Shown here: piece after piece, positions 39,934 to 47,528 of the stretch
Layout: every line of letters begins with the position of its first letter
Numbering within the stretch: position 1 is the first letter of the stretch
NCBI GenBank assembly: GCA_002729885.1
Contig: PBUB01000009.1
Coordinates: 62,001-126,000, forward strand
Source of the DNA: Spirochaetaceae bacterium
GTDB lineage: Bacteria > Spirochaetota > Leptospiria > Leptospirales > Leptonemataceae
Reading direction: 5' to 3'
DNA length: 64,000 nucleotides
Notes under the pieces: model-generated
Told to the model about the DNA's origin: nothing
Seen by the model: the letters and a program-made list of their open reading frames with translations, nothing else
Database searches by the model: none
Made by a program: the position numbers and the translations under genes

Positions 39934-40536
39934 ATGACTACAAAAAGAATGATTCGGATCGCCATTTTGGGGATGAGCATATACAGCATCGTGGGATGCG
40001 GCTTGCTGGGTCAGCCCGAAGACGAAGGCAGCGATGAGGCGCTGGCTCTAATCGCTCTGGCTACCGCTGTGGTACCTCCTCAGAACTGCGAAGTTACAAG
40101 CTCCAGTGGAGGTGGAGGAACTACAACGGGTACGCGGGTACTCTACACAGCATCCAGTACCGAGCAGGAGATGTTTACAGATCATGGAAGCGGAGTAAAC
40201 TCCACCAGCGATTATAGCGTTCTGATCCAGGTCAATGCCTCGGTGGGAACGAGGCTGGAGATAAAGAACTTCGCTAAAATTGGTACCAGTTCCAGGGTGA
40301 TTTCTGCGGCAGTACAGGCATCCGGGTGTCCTACAGATCTGACTACAGCTCCGTCGGCATCCGAGGGCACGCATTACAGCCAGACAGACGAATCCTCATC
40401 TCCTCGCTACATTGACTTTCTACAAGCAGGTACGTATCAGATTCAGATATACACTGGCACTGGAACGGCCAGCCCGGGCGCTCCGCAACCCATCGACTCC
40501 AGCGATCCCAGGCCTACAGTGCGAATTTCAAACTGA
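39934..40536 (+). CDS. Lipoprotein divergent from hmuT
   Basis: 200-residue predicted lipoprotein, not recognised. The signal ends in IVGCGLLG (lipobox Cys), followed by an acidic region and a Gly/Thr linker, and then a beta-rich domain with two further Cys (QNCEVTS, ASGCPTD). AGGAG lies ten bases before the ATG. It starts 17 bp from a perfect Fur-like box shared with hmuT and ends at an intrinsic terminator, so it is probably iron-regulated and may bind heme or a hemophore at the surface (inference). Confidence 0.7.
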   Translation: MTTKRMIRIAILGMSIYSIVGCGLLGQPEDEGSDEALALIALATAVVPPQNCEVTSSSGGGGTTTGTRVLYTASSTEQEMFTDHGSGVNSTSDYSVLIQVNASVGTRLEIKNFAKIGTSSRVISAAVQASGCPTDLTTAPSASEGTHYSQTDESSSPRYIDFLQAGTYQIQIYTGTGTASPGAPQPIDSSDPRPTVRISN

Positions 40537-40574
40537 GATGGAAAGATCCATTCAGTTGAATCAGTAAGCCGAAG

Positions 40575-40598
40575 AACGGGGCCCCGGTGGCCCCGTTT
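40575..40598 (+). terminator. Intrinsic terminator of the iron-regulated lipoprotein gene
   Basis: A perfect 9-bp stem (AACGGGGCC with GGCCCCGTT) and a five-base loop, 38 bp after the stop. Only three T follow before a run of A, so it may also serve the other direction. The 250 bp after it hold a further weak inverted repeat (AAATGAGG/CCTCATTT) and no gene. Confidence 0.7.
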
Positions 40599-40852
40599 AA
40601 AAAATGAGGTCATGCCAGTTTTGCGCAAAGCCCTCATTTCATTCTCCGATGAATCATAGGTATTAAGCATATCTGGATATGGGCGAATAGGCGCATAATT
40701 ATTCCGGTGGATGGACAGACTGATCGTTTCTCAAAAATGAGGATGCATGGTTTTCCTTGAGGGCCGGGGCATCATCGCTCCAAATGCCCGGGAAAGCCAC
40801 GGCCGCTTAAAAGTCTCTGGCTATTTTTCCGTCGTTCGCGGAGACGAAATCT

Positions 40853-41152
40853 TTACGACTTCGCTTCGTTCTGCTGGTCTCCAGTCAGGTACTTATGATC
40901 AAAAACGAAGGGGCCGAAAGGCAATAAGGATGCGATCCAGGCGTATATCAGCTTTTTAGCTCCCCAGTGGTCTCGCAGGGCCAGCCCCAGAGCCATTGCA
41001 CAGTAGATGATCCAGAGAATACCGTGGGCCATACCCACGATTCGAACAGCCAGAGGTTCATCCCAGATATACTTTAGAGGCATAGCGACCAACAGAAGTA
41101 GCAAATAGGAACCTCCTTCCAGCCAACCGGATACTCTGAATAATGTAATCAT
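40853..41152 (-). CDS. DUF3817 membrane protein
   Basis: 99-residue integral membrane protein with about three helices. The family pattern is clear: FRVSGWLEGGSYLLLLLVAMPLKYI at the start, the central VGMAHGILWIIYCAMAL, and the C-terminal ASLLPFGPFVFDHKYL. DUF3817 proteins have no established function. It lies 200 bp downstream of tonB on the same strand, so read-through from the exb operon is possible. Confidence 0.8.
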   Translation of the reverse strand: MITLFRVSGWLEGGSYLLLLLVAMPLKYIWDEPLAVRIVGMAHGILWIIYCAMALGLALRDHWGAKKLIYAWIASLLPFGPFVFDHKYLTGDQQNEAKS

Positions 41153-41356
41153 ATCATCCTCCGTTGAGCACGATCGGAGTCGTGCCGGGGACCAGAGTCA
41201 CAGGCAGGGGGTCGGCCTGCAACATCACTTTGTAAGCATTCCATTGATGGAAAGAAACAAAGCAATGTGTAGCCCTGCAGGCTCTTCTGCCTTACCGAAA
41301 ATTACAAAAAGGGTCTATATAAAAATAGGCGGAGAAAGATTATTTCGGGAGCGCCA

Positions 41357-41884
41357 CTATTGCAGGCGAAAGTCCATTTTCAGGTTTAATGTAATGGAGC
41401 CCTGTTCCATTTCCGAAGGAAAGGGAGGAAACGGTGCACTGCGGCGAATACAGTTCACCGCTTCTGTATTGAATGCTGAATACTTGCTCGGAGCCGTTAC
41501 GCTGGCATGGGCTAATTCTCCGGTAGAGGAAATACTCAGCTTCACATAAACCGAATCCTGAATCCGATCATTCAATTCTCTGAGTGGATATCTTTTATTT
41601 CTCTCGATCCTGCTAAGAACCTGTGAAAGATAGAGATTTTTGCCTTCTCCCGAAGAGGTGCTTCTTTCTTCTCCCGGAGAATCCGTATTCTTCGCCAGTT
41701 CGTTTCCCTGCTTGGCCGGTTGCGAAAAACGAAACGAAATATGCGAAACAGGCGCATCATCCGCGGGTGGGCCGGGCGAGGAGCGCTGAATCATAAGAAA
41801 TAGCAGTACCGGAAAGAAAAATGTGATATAAATCCAGAACAGGGAGCCGCTTCTGAGCGTTCGGTCCCATCTATTTTGGTTCAT
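41357..41884 (-). CDS. tonB: TonB-family energy transducer
   Basis: 175 aa: a cytoplasmic start, one membrane helix (GSLFWIYITFFFPVLLFLMI), a short periplasmic spacer and a TonB C-terminal domain (LSRIERNKRYPLRE, VYVKLSISSTGELAHASV, IRRSAPFPPFP). TonB passes proton-motive energy from ExbBD to outer-membrane receptors such as the heme receptor in this window. The spacer is shorter than usual and lacks a long Pro-rich stretch. Overlaps exbD by 14 bp, so it is translated from the same message. Confidence 0.85.
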   Translation of the reverse strand: MNQNRWDRTLRSGSLFWIYITFFFPVLLFLMIQRSSPGPPADDAPVSHISFRFSQPAKQGNELAKNTDSPGEERSTSSGEGKNLYLSQVLSRIERNKRYPLRELNDRIQDSVYVKLSISSTGELAHASVTAPSKYSAFNTEAVNCIRRSAPFPPFPSEMEQGSITLNLKMDFRLQ

Positions 41885-42266
41885 ATTCCAGCCTCAGATT
41901 CTGTACTCCGGCCTTGCGTGTGCGGTCCATCACCTGAACGAACAGGTTGTAAGTAATTTTGCCATCGGCGCGAAGCAGGACCTGCGTTCCCGGTCTCTTT
42001 CGGATCATTTCTGAAAGTCTTTCGCTGAGCGATGTCTGGTTTACCTCGGTCCCTGCAAGATAAATCCTTTCTTTGCGGTCCACGGAGATGATTATGTTTT
42101 CCGAATCGCTATTGTTGCCGGAGCTTGCCGATGGAAGCTCCATTTCCAGGGACGGAGTAGCGAATTTCGAGCCTACCATAAAGAAGACCAGAAGCAAAAA
42201 TACCAGATCCACCATGGGCGCGATGTCCATAACATTGCTCTTCTTGTTCAACGGCGGAAACCTCAT
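41871..42266 (-). CDS. exbD: ExbD biopolymer transport protein
   Basis: 131-residue inner-membrane protein with one helix (MDIAPMVDLVFLLLVFFMVGSKF) carrying the functional Asp, and a periplasmic ExbD/TolR domain ending VMDRTRKAGVQNLRL. Partner of ExbB in the proton-driven motor. Starts at the ATG overlapping the exbB stop (ATGA) with AGGAGG upstream. The longer frame to 42428 is out of place because it lies inside exbB. Confidence 0.9.
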   Translation of the reverse strand: MRFPPLNKKSNVMDIAPMVDLVFLLLVFFMVGSKFATPSLEMELPSASSGNNSDSENIIISVDRKERIYLAGTEVNQTSLSERLSEMIRKRPGTQVLLRADGKITYNLFVQVMDRTRKAGVQNLRLEYEPK

Positions 42267-42910
42267 GCTACCTCCTGAATCGAATGCCCTCCCCGTTCTT
42301 CCAGGTAATGAGCCGTGCGATTCATCAAGGACAGTCGGCGGTTTACGACACTTAGAAACAATCCATGAAACAGATAGGCAGGAATTCCGGTCATGAGGCC
42401 AAATGCCGTAGTGGTCATCGCCACCCATATTCCATCCGCCAGTTCCCCCATGTTGGCCTGACCTCCGCTGGCGGCGATGGCCTGAAAGGATTCCATCATG
42501 CCAGCCACAGTACCCAGCAGACCGATCATGGGAGCCACCGAACTCACCAGCGGAAACAGGGACAGTCGTCGGCTCATTTCCTCACTGATCTCATTTCCTG
42601 CTCTTTGAAGAGCTGCATCGAAGGATTGACCTGAGTTGCCATGGCGAGCACTCACAGTGGTTACCATGCGCACAGGAGCGAATCGTGCAAATCTACCAGC
42701 TGCATCCGGAAGCAGACGGTCCAGGATCGTCCGGACCTTTGGCTGGCTGGGCTTTCCCTCCCGGAGAAAATCATCCGGCTCTCCGGGGGAGCTGTAAGTC
42801 CAGGCATAATAGATGAGACGCTCCAGGGCCAGGCTGATTGTAAGGACCAAAAGAGTGAGGATGGGCCACATGAAGGGGCCACCCATATGAAATAGATTAA
42901 TAATATTCAT
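42263..42910 (-). CDS. exbB: ExbB/TolQ-type proton channel protein
   Basis: 215-residue inner-membrane protein of the MotA/TolQ/ExbB family. It has three hydrophobic helices, including the conserved APMIGLLGTVAGMMESF segment and ADGIWVAMTTTAFGLMTGIPAYL, which contains the family Thr residues. With ExbD and TonB it energises receptors. It is the first gene of exbB-exbD-tonB and lies 20 bp downstream of a Fur-like box, consistent with iron control. Confidence 0.9.
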   Translation of the reverse strand: MNIINLFHMGGPFMWPILTLLVLTISLALERLIYYAWTYSSPGEPDDFLREGKPSQPKVRTILDRLLPDAAGRFARFAPVRMVTTVSARHGNSGQSFDAALQRAGNEISEEMSRRLSLFPLVSSVAPMIGLLGTVAGMMESFQAIAASGGQANMGELADGIWVAMTTTAFGLMTGIPAYLFHGLFLSVVNRRLSLMNRTAHYLEERGGHSIQEVA

Positions 42911-42929
42911 CGGCTTGCCTTGAAGAGAA

Positions 42930-42944
42930 TGAGACGCAGTATCA
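42930..42944. promoter_or_regulatory. Fur-like operator upstream of exbB
   Basis: TGAGACGCAGTATCA, the same 15-bp pattern as the hmu boxes with one mismatch in the right arm (TATCA), 20 bp before exbB. Confidence 0.55.
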
Positions 42945-43053
42945 ATTGTCCATATCCAGAATTTCCCGTATCTCTGGCAAGCGAAAGATTTCCGGCGCTG
43001 GAACCCTCTGTGAGTTACTGTTGTGTCAGGGAGGGCAGGAAAAACTCTGCATC

Positions 43054-43452
43054 ATGATCTATTACCCGGTTGAAGTGAGATTTCAAGACCTGGATGCCTT
43101 CGGGCATGTGAACAATGCTATATTCCTGACCTATTGCGAGCAGGCCAGGGTGCGGTATTATGATAGCCTGTTTCCTCTTAAGAGTGCGCTGGACTTTCCT
43201 TTCTTGCTGGTTCATGCAGACCTTGATTACAAGAGGCCCGTGACGATTCTAGATGAGATAGAGGTGGGCATTGGCGTAGGGCGCATGGGCGGCGCCTCCT
43301 GGGATTTCGAATACGAGGTCCGTAATCGGAAGGATGAATTCGTCCACTGTACGGCACGAACGATTCAGGCTTACTGGGATCATACGAAACAATCCACAGG
43401 TCCCATCCATCCGGATCTCCGTACAGCGCTGGAAAAGAGTAAAGGAAATTGA
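43054..43452 (+). CDS. Acyl-CoA thioesterase (hot-dog fold, YbgC/4HBT type)
   Basis: 132-residue thioesterase. The family opening RFQDLDAFGHVNNAIFLTYCEQAR holds the catalytic Asp and the conserved HVNN, followed by KRPVTILDEIEVGIGV. It hydrolyses acyl-CoA or acyl-ACP thioesters; the chain specificity cannot be read. The ATG at 43054 opens directly at the fold; the in-frame upstream region to 42946 is Ser/Arg-rich and would sit in the exbB promoter. It is divergent from exbB. Confidence 0.85.
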   Translation: MIYYPVEVRFQDLDAFGHVNNAIFLTYCEQARVRYYDSLFPLKSALDFPFLLVHADLDYKRPVTILDEIEVGIGVGRMGGASWDFEYEVRNRKDEFVHCTARTIQAYWDHTKQSTGPIHPDLRTALEKSKGN

Positions 43453-43505
43453 CTGAATGGGGATCTGAAAATTAAGTAGCCTGGACGAATATGTAGTTTT
43501 CGAGT

Positions 43506-44069
43506 ATGTCAATGAACAATCGGCCAACGCTTTATCCTGTCAGTTTGCTCGTCCTGTTTACGGTCCTTCAATGTAAGCCTGCGGGTCTGGATCTAACTCC
43601 GGAAGGTCTGCAGGACCCAGTTATCCATTGGGATAAAGACGGCGGTAAGTCGGAAAAGGATTCATTTCAATGTCTGGAAATCATTACCAGTTCCCGGGGC
43701 GGCGAAAAGTTGGCAGAGAGATTGGCCAAACCCTTTTTTCGAACTGCCGATCCCAATCGGGGCCAGGAGGGTTGCACCGAATTCAAGAGCAGGGCAGACA
43801 CCGCCTGTAGAATTGAGATTCGCCTGGATTTTACCCGGGTAGAAAAGGAGCTAAGGGCTCTGGAAGAGAAAATCAATGAGGATACGATTCCCGATCAACT
43901 GGAACTCTACATTATCCTCTACGAAGGCGGGGCTGAATATCCGGCTGTGACGCGACTAAGCTGTCTTGATCAGAAAGATCGTGCTGCCGAGAGAGTTCTC
44001 AGGACCCTGTCCATTAAAGGCGCCAGAATCACTCGCCTGGAAAACCTGTTTCAATCCGCTGAAAAGTAG
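43506..44069 (+). CDS. Lipoprotein, tandem paralogue 1
   Basis: 187-residue predicted lipoprotein (signal VSLLVLFTVLQC), not assigned to a family. It shares with the next gene the order MNNR start, a lipobox Cys followed by Lys, LTPEGLQDPVIHWD, a central ECLEI-type Cys, a GCTEF Cys, a CRIEI block, and LELYIILYEGG. An alternative start is the ATG at 43512 (MNNRP). The two genes face the same way with an 83-bp gap and probably arose by duplication. Confidence 0.7.
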   Translation: MSMNNRPTLYPVSLLVLFTVLQCKPAGLDLTPEGLQDPVIHWDKDGGKSEKDSFQCLEIITSSRGGEKLAERLAKPFFRTADPNRGQEGCTEFKSRADTACRIEIRLDFTRVEKELRALEEKINEDTIPDQLELYIILYEGGAEYPAVTRLSCLDQKDRAAERVLRTLSIKGARITRLENLFQSAEK

Positions 44070-44152
44070 ACCTGAAGGGAAAGGCACTGTTACCAGTCTT
44101 TCGGGTTCTTGCAAGAGCAATCATAGGCCTTCCAAATACAAAGGAGTATAGA

Positions 44153-44698
44153 ATGAATAATCGAATCTATTGGATCATACCGGCGATTATTGCGATGTCA
44201 TGGAACTGCAAGGAATCCATGCCGAATCTAAAGCCAGAGGATATGAAGACGGACCATGTCCTATGGAGTGCCAAAACATCAGAGGAAAACCCGAACGAAT
44301 TCGCCTGTATGGAGTTCTACGTGGACATTGCAGAAGAAAATCATCGGAAATTCGTTCTTTCTGAATTGAACGTAGACAATGAAATGAAAGACTCCGTCGA
44401 CGGATGCTCTACAGAGCGGGCCAAATCCTATGAAGGCTGCCGTATGCGAATAACTTACGAAATCAAACCTATTGATGATCGAATGCGACAGATAACCGAG
44501 AGCATCATCAAGGGAAAACTATCCGATAAGGTGGATCTGGCTATAATCATTTACTCCAGCAAAGAAGGCGCGCCACCCATGCAAGAGCAGGGATGCGATG
44601 AGCTGGGAAAGGCCTTTCAAGATCGGTTGAAAGGCGTGGTGGGACCTCCGGGTACCGAAGTGTCCAGCTTCGAAACCAGGTATGTTCTTCTGGATTGA
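44153..44698 (+). CDS. Lipoprotein, tandem paralogue 2
   Basis: 181-residue predicted lipoprotein with signal IIPAIIAMSWNC. It matches the upstream neighbour at LKPEDMKTDHVLW, FACMEFYVD, GCRMRITYEI and KVDLAIIIYSSK, and keeps the same four internal Cys, which suggests conserved disulfides. AAAGGAG lies seven bases before the ATG. The function is unknown. It converges with cstA; a shared 10-bp hairpin separates the stops. Confidence 0.7.
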   Translation: MNNRIYWIIPAIIAMSWNCKESMPNLKPEDMKTDHVLWSAKTSEENPNEFACMEFYVDIAEENHRKFVLSELNVDNEMKDSVDGCSTERAKSYEGCRMRITYEIKPIDDRMRQITESIIKGKLSDKVDLAIIIYSSKEGAPPMQEQGCDELGKAFQDRLKGVVGPPGTEVSSFETRYVLLD

Positions 44699-44707
44699 TC
44701 CACCATT

Positions 44708-44739
44708 GAAGTGGAAGTTCAGTGATGTTCTTCCACTTC
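44708..44739. terminator. Convergent hairpin between the lipoprotein gene and cstA
   Basis: GAAGTGGAAG pairs perfectly with CTTCCACTTC around a 12-base loop that contains the cstA stop codon. No long T run is present on either side, so termination strength is uncertain. Confidence 0.55.
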
Positions 44740-46485
44740 GTAATCCTCTATCAAAATTCCACGTTTTTTAAATCGCCAGACGGCCAGTACAGCCTCTACA
44801 ATCAGCCACACTGCCAGAATTAGAAGGAAAGTGCCTATGATGGTCAGGGGCCATTCAATACCTCCTTCGCGAAAAATGAATCCATGGATCCCTTCAATCA
44901 TAGCATGGATTGTGACTCCAAGCAGCAAGACCATGGGGATACCGGCTATGTACCATTGCCATCCGCGCTTGAGCAGGTAGATTGTAATTACAAGAAGCGC
45001 AAGTCCTGCCAGAATCTGGTTTGTGGTACCGAAGAGTGCCCAGAGGGCCAGGCCCGCCGGTTTTCCATCAATTTCATAGTATGCGAAAAATGCGATAAAT
45101 GCAATTCCAAGAATACTGGCAGGATATCGATTCTGGAGCCAGGAGATGTTCAGGAAACTGGCAATCTCTTCTATGTTATAGCGCAATAGCCTGGTTGCAC
45201 TGTCTAAAGAGGTGAGAGCGTAACTTACAACAATCACACTTATGAATGAGGCCCCCACGGATTGAGGAATACCCACTCCTTCCAGAAAGCGGCTGCAGCC
45301 CTGAATGAATACTCCTACCTGAGCGCCCAGCCCCTGTATCGCATTCCAGTTCGCATATCTGTTTTCCCAGGAAACATGATCTGTCATACCTGCAGTGGTG
45401 GCCAGTACCGCCACAAATCCCAGTAGAGATTCTCCGATCATTCCTCCGTAACCAATGAATTGAGCATCCGTTTCTTTGTCTAACTGTCGCGCCGTTGTGC
45501 CGCTGGCTACAAGACTGTGAAATCCACTGGCAGCACCGCATGCGATAATGATAAATACAAATGGAAAAAGCCCGGGGGATCCCTCAACATCCAGACGCAC
45601 GGCCGGCGCAACGAATTCTGGCTGGACGATAAAGAATCCAATAAACAGTCCAATCATTCCTGCATAGAGAAGCAGGCTGTTAAGAAAATCCCGGGGTTGC
45701 AACAGGGACCACACCGGAAGCACCGATGCAAGTAAAGCATAGACCAGAAGTATACCACTCCATACCTTGATGGAATAGGCCATTCCTTCTTTGCCTACGT
45801 AACCCAATCCCATCCAGTCGCCGTAATGCGAGTAACTGGAAACTCCAATCAGTGCCAGCGTTAAGATCAGACCTACTGGAGTTAGAATCTTCAGAGAAAT
45901 GTTCCTTTTGTAGATCAGGTATCCTGTAATGGCTGCGATAATGATCAGTCCAAACGATGGCGTTACTGCCTGAGGAAAATGGATAGCAGCGTTGGCTTCA
46001 TTGGGTGCAGGAGAGAACAAAAATGCAATAACGTAAACGAAGACCCCCATGGCCAGAGCTACCAGGAAGAGAATTATGATATGAAACAACAATCGAGCTC
46101 TTGGATGAATAATACCTCTGGCCACTGCTCCTATGGACTGACCCCTGGCTCGTGAACTAACTACCAGAGAACCAAAATCATGAACACATCCTATAAAAAT
46201 AGCTCCCAGGGTTACCCAGAGCAACGCCGGTAGCCATCCCCAGATCACGGCAACAGCCGGACCCAGCATGGGAGCCAGGCCTGCAATGGAGGCATAGTGA
46301 TGGCCAAACAGCACGTAGCGGTTGGTAGGAACAAAGTCAATTCCGTCGTTTTCGCTGTGGGCCGGGGTAATCGCCTCTTTTCTGAGCTTAAATACCTTCC
46401 GGGCAAGAAAGCGGCTATAAAGGAAGTATCCGGCGATGTAGGCCAGAATCACTGCTATGGCTGGTAAAGTAGCATTCACAATCAT
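44719..46485 (-). CDS. cstA: Carbon starvation protein CstA-family transporter
   Basis: Multi-spanning inner-membrane transporter of 588 aa, about 16 hydrophobic helices, of the CstA family that imports pyruvate and peptides. Conserved regions: the N-terminal TPAHSENDGIDFVPTNRYVLFGHHYASIAGLAPMLGPA, the FIGCVHDFGSL block, and ACGAASGFHSLVASGTTARQL. Shorter than E. coli CstA (about 700 aa), like the compact form found in many other bacteria. Divergent from tatD, 150 bp apart. Confidence 0.92.
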   Translation of the reverse strand: MIVNATLPAIAVILAYIAGYFLYSRFLARKVFKLRKEAITPAHSENDGIDFVPTNRYVLFGHHYASIAGLAPMLGPAVAVIWGWLPALLWVTLGAIFIGCVHDFGSLVVSSRARGQSIGAVARGIIHPRARLLFHIIILFLVALAMGVFVYVIAFLFSPAPNEANAAIHFPQAVTPSFGLIIIAAITGYLIYKRNISLKILTPVGLILTLALIGVSSYSHYGDWMGLGYVGKEGMAYSIKVWSGILLVYALLASVLPVWSLLQPRDFLNSLLLYAGMIGLFIGFFIVQPEFVAPAVRLDVEGSPGLFPFVFIIIACGAASGFHSLVASGTTARQLDKETDAQFIGYGGMIGESLLGFVAVLATTAGMTDHVSWENRYANWNAIQGLGAQVGVFIQGCSRFLEGVGIPQSVGASFISVIVVSYALTSLDSATRLLRYNIEEIASFLNISWLQNRYPASILGIAFIAFFAYYEIDGKPAGLALWALFGTTNQILAGLALLVITIYLLKRGWQWYIAGIPMVLLLGVTIHAMIEGIHGFIFREGGIEWPLTIIGTFLLILAVWLIVEAVLAVWRFKKRGILIEDYEVEEHH

Positions 46486-46635
46486 ACCTCGGAAGCCCTG
46501 GTATGAAGATCCAGCAGGATTTCATGGGCTCATGAAATCTCTATCCGAAAAAGATCCAAACAGAAGTTATCCCACTCCATGCAATGTCAAGTAATCGGAG
46601 CTTGACACTGCCCGGGGCTGCATTGACCTGGAATC

Positions 46636-47484
46636 ATGGCTGTTTTTGATACTCACTGTCACCTGGATATCGTGGCTTCCCAGGGAATTTCAGTAGAGCA
46701 AAGCCTGCGCAATGCCATGGATGCGAATCTGGCCGGACTGGTTCAGATTTCTACGGATTTGAAGTCTGCTACCTTCAACTCCAGGATCATGGAGCAATAC
46801 TCGAAATTACTGAAGGGAAGTGAATTCTCTCTGAGATGGACCGCCGGACTTCATCCGGAAGCCGCTCAGGAGTTGCATACCCTGGATGAACTGTTTTCCT
46901 TAATTCGCAATTATAGAGATGATGACTCTTTTCTGGGAATAGGGGAAACCGGCCTGGATTACTTTCACACTACTGAATTCGTTTCAGAGCAAAAACAGTC
47001 TTTGAATGCTCATTTGAAATTGGCCAGGGAGCTGGATCTGCCTGTGGTGATTCATACCAGAGATACCCGGCAGTACGAACCGGGCAAGACTCAATCTGTA
47101 AGCGACACTCTCCAGGCTGTTCGAGATGTGGGTAATATTCAGGGTGTGCTCCATTGCTTCACATATAGCTACGAAGAGGCCATGCCTTTTGTGGACCTGG
47201 GCTGGAAGGTAAGCTTTAGCGGAATACTTACCTTCAAGAATTCCCATACATTGCATGACGCTGCAGTGAAGTTACCTCTGGAATGCCTGATGGTGGAAAC
47301 AGACGCTCCTTTTCTTGCTCCCGTGCCCAATCGAGGTAAGACCAATGAACCAGCTTACGTTGTGCACACCCTGGAGTTCTTAAAGAAGCTTCGTGCGGAA
47401 AAGCTGGGCGAAGATCCAGAAAAAATCCAGAAGCAGATAGAAGCCAATACGGCCGAATTCCTGGCGTTCAAAGGCTCTCGTTAA
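46636..47484 (+). CDS. tatD: TatD family metal-dependent deoxyribonuclease
   Basis: Cytoplasmic TIM-barrel hydrolase of 282 aa. Metal ligands are visible: FDTHCHLD (HxH), LGIGETGLDYF (Glu), VVIHTRD, VLHCFTYSYEEA and VETDAPFL (Asp). TatD proteins trim DNA 3' ends during repair and may deacylate D-aminoacyl-tRNA in some lineages. A large insertion after residue 60 is typical of the family. Monocistronic by position. Confidence 0.92.
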   Translation: MAVFDTHCHLDIVASQGISVEQSLRNAMDANLAGLVQISTDLKSATFNSRIMEQYSKLLKGSEFSLRWTAGLHPEAAQELHTLDELFSLIRNYRDDDSFLGIGETGLDYFHTTEFVSEQKQSLNAHLKLARELDLPVVIHTRDTRQYEPGKTQSVSDTLQAVRDVGNIQGVLHCFTYSYEEAMPFVDLGWKVSFSGILTFKNSHTLHDAAVKLPLECLMVETDAPFLAPVPNRGKTNEPAYVVHTLEFLKKLRAEKLGEDPEKIQKQIEANTAEFLAFKGSR

Positions 47485-47528
47485 ATCGAGCCTGTGAATA
47501 TTTGCAGCTTCGTTCCCGATTAACGACG

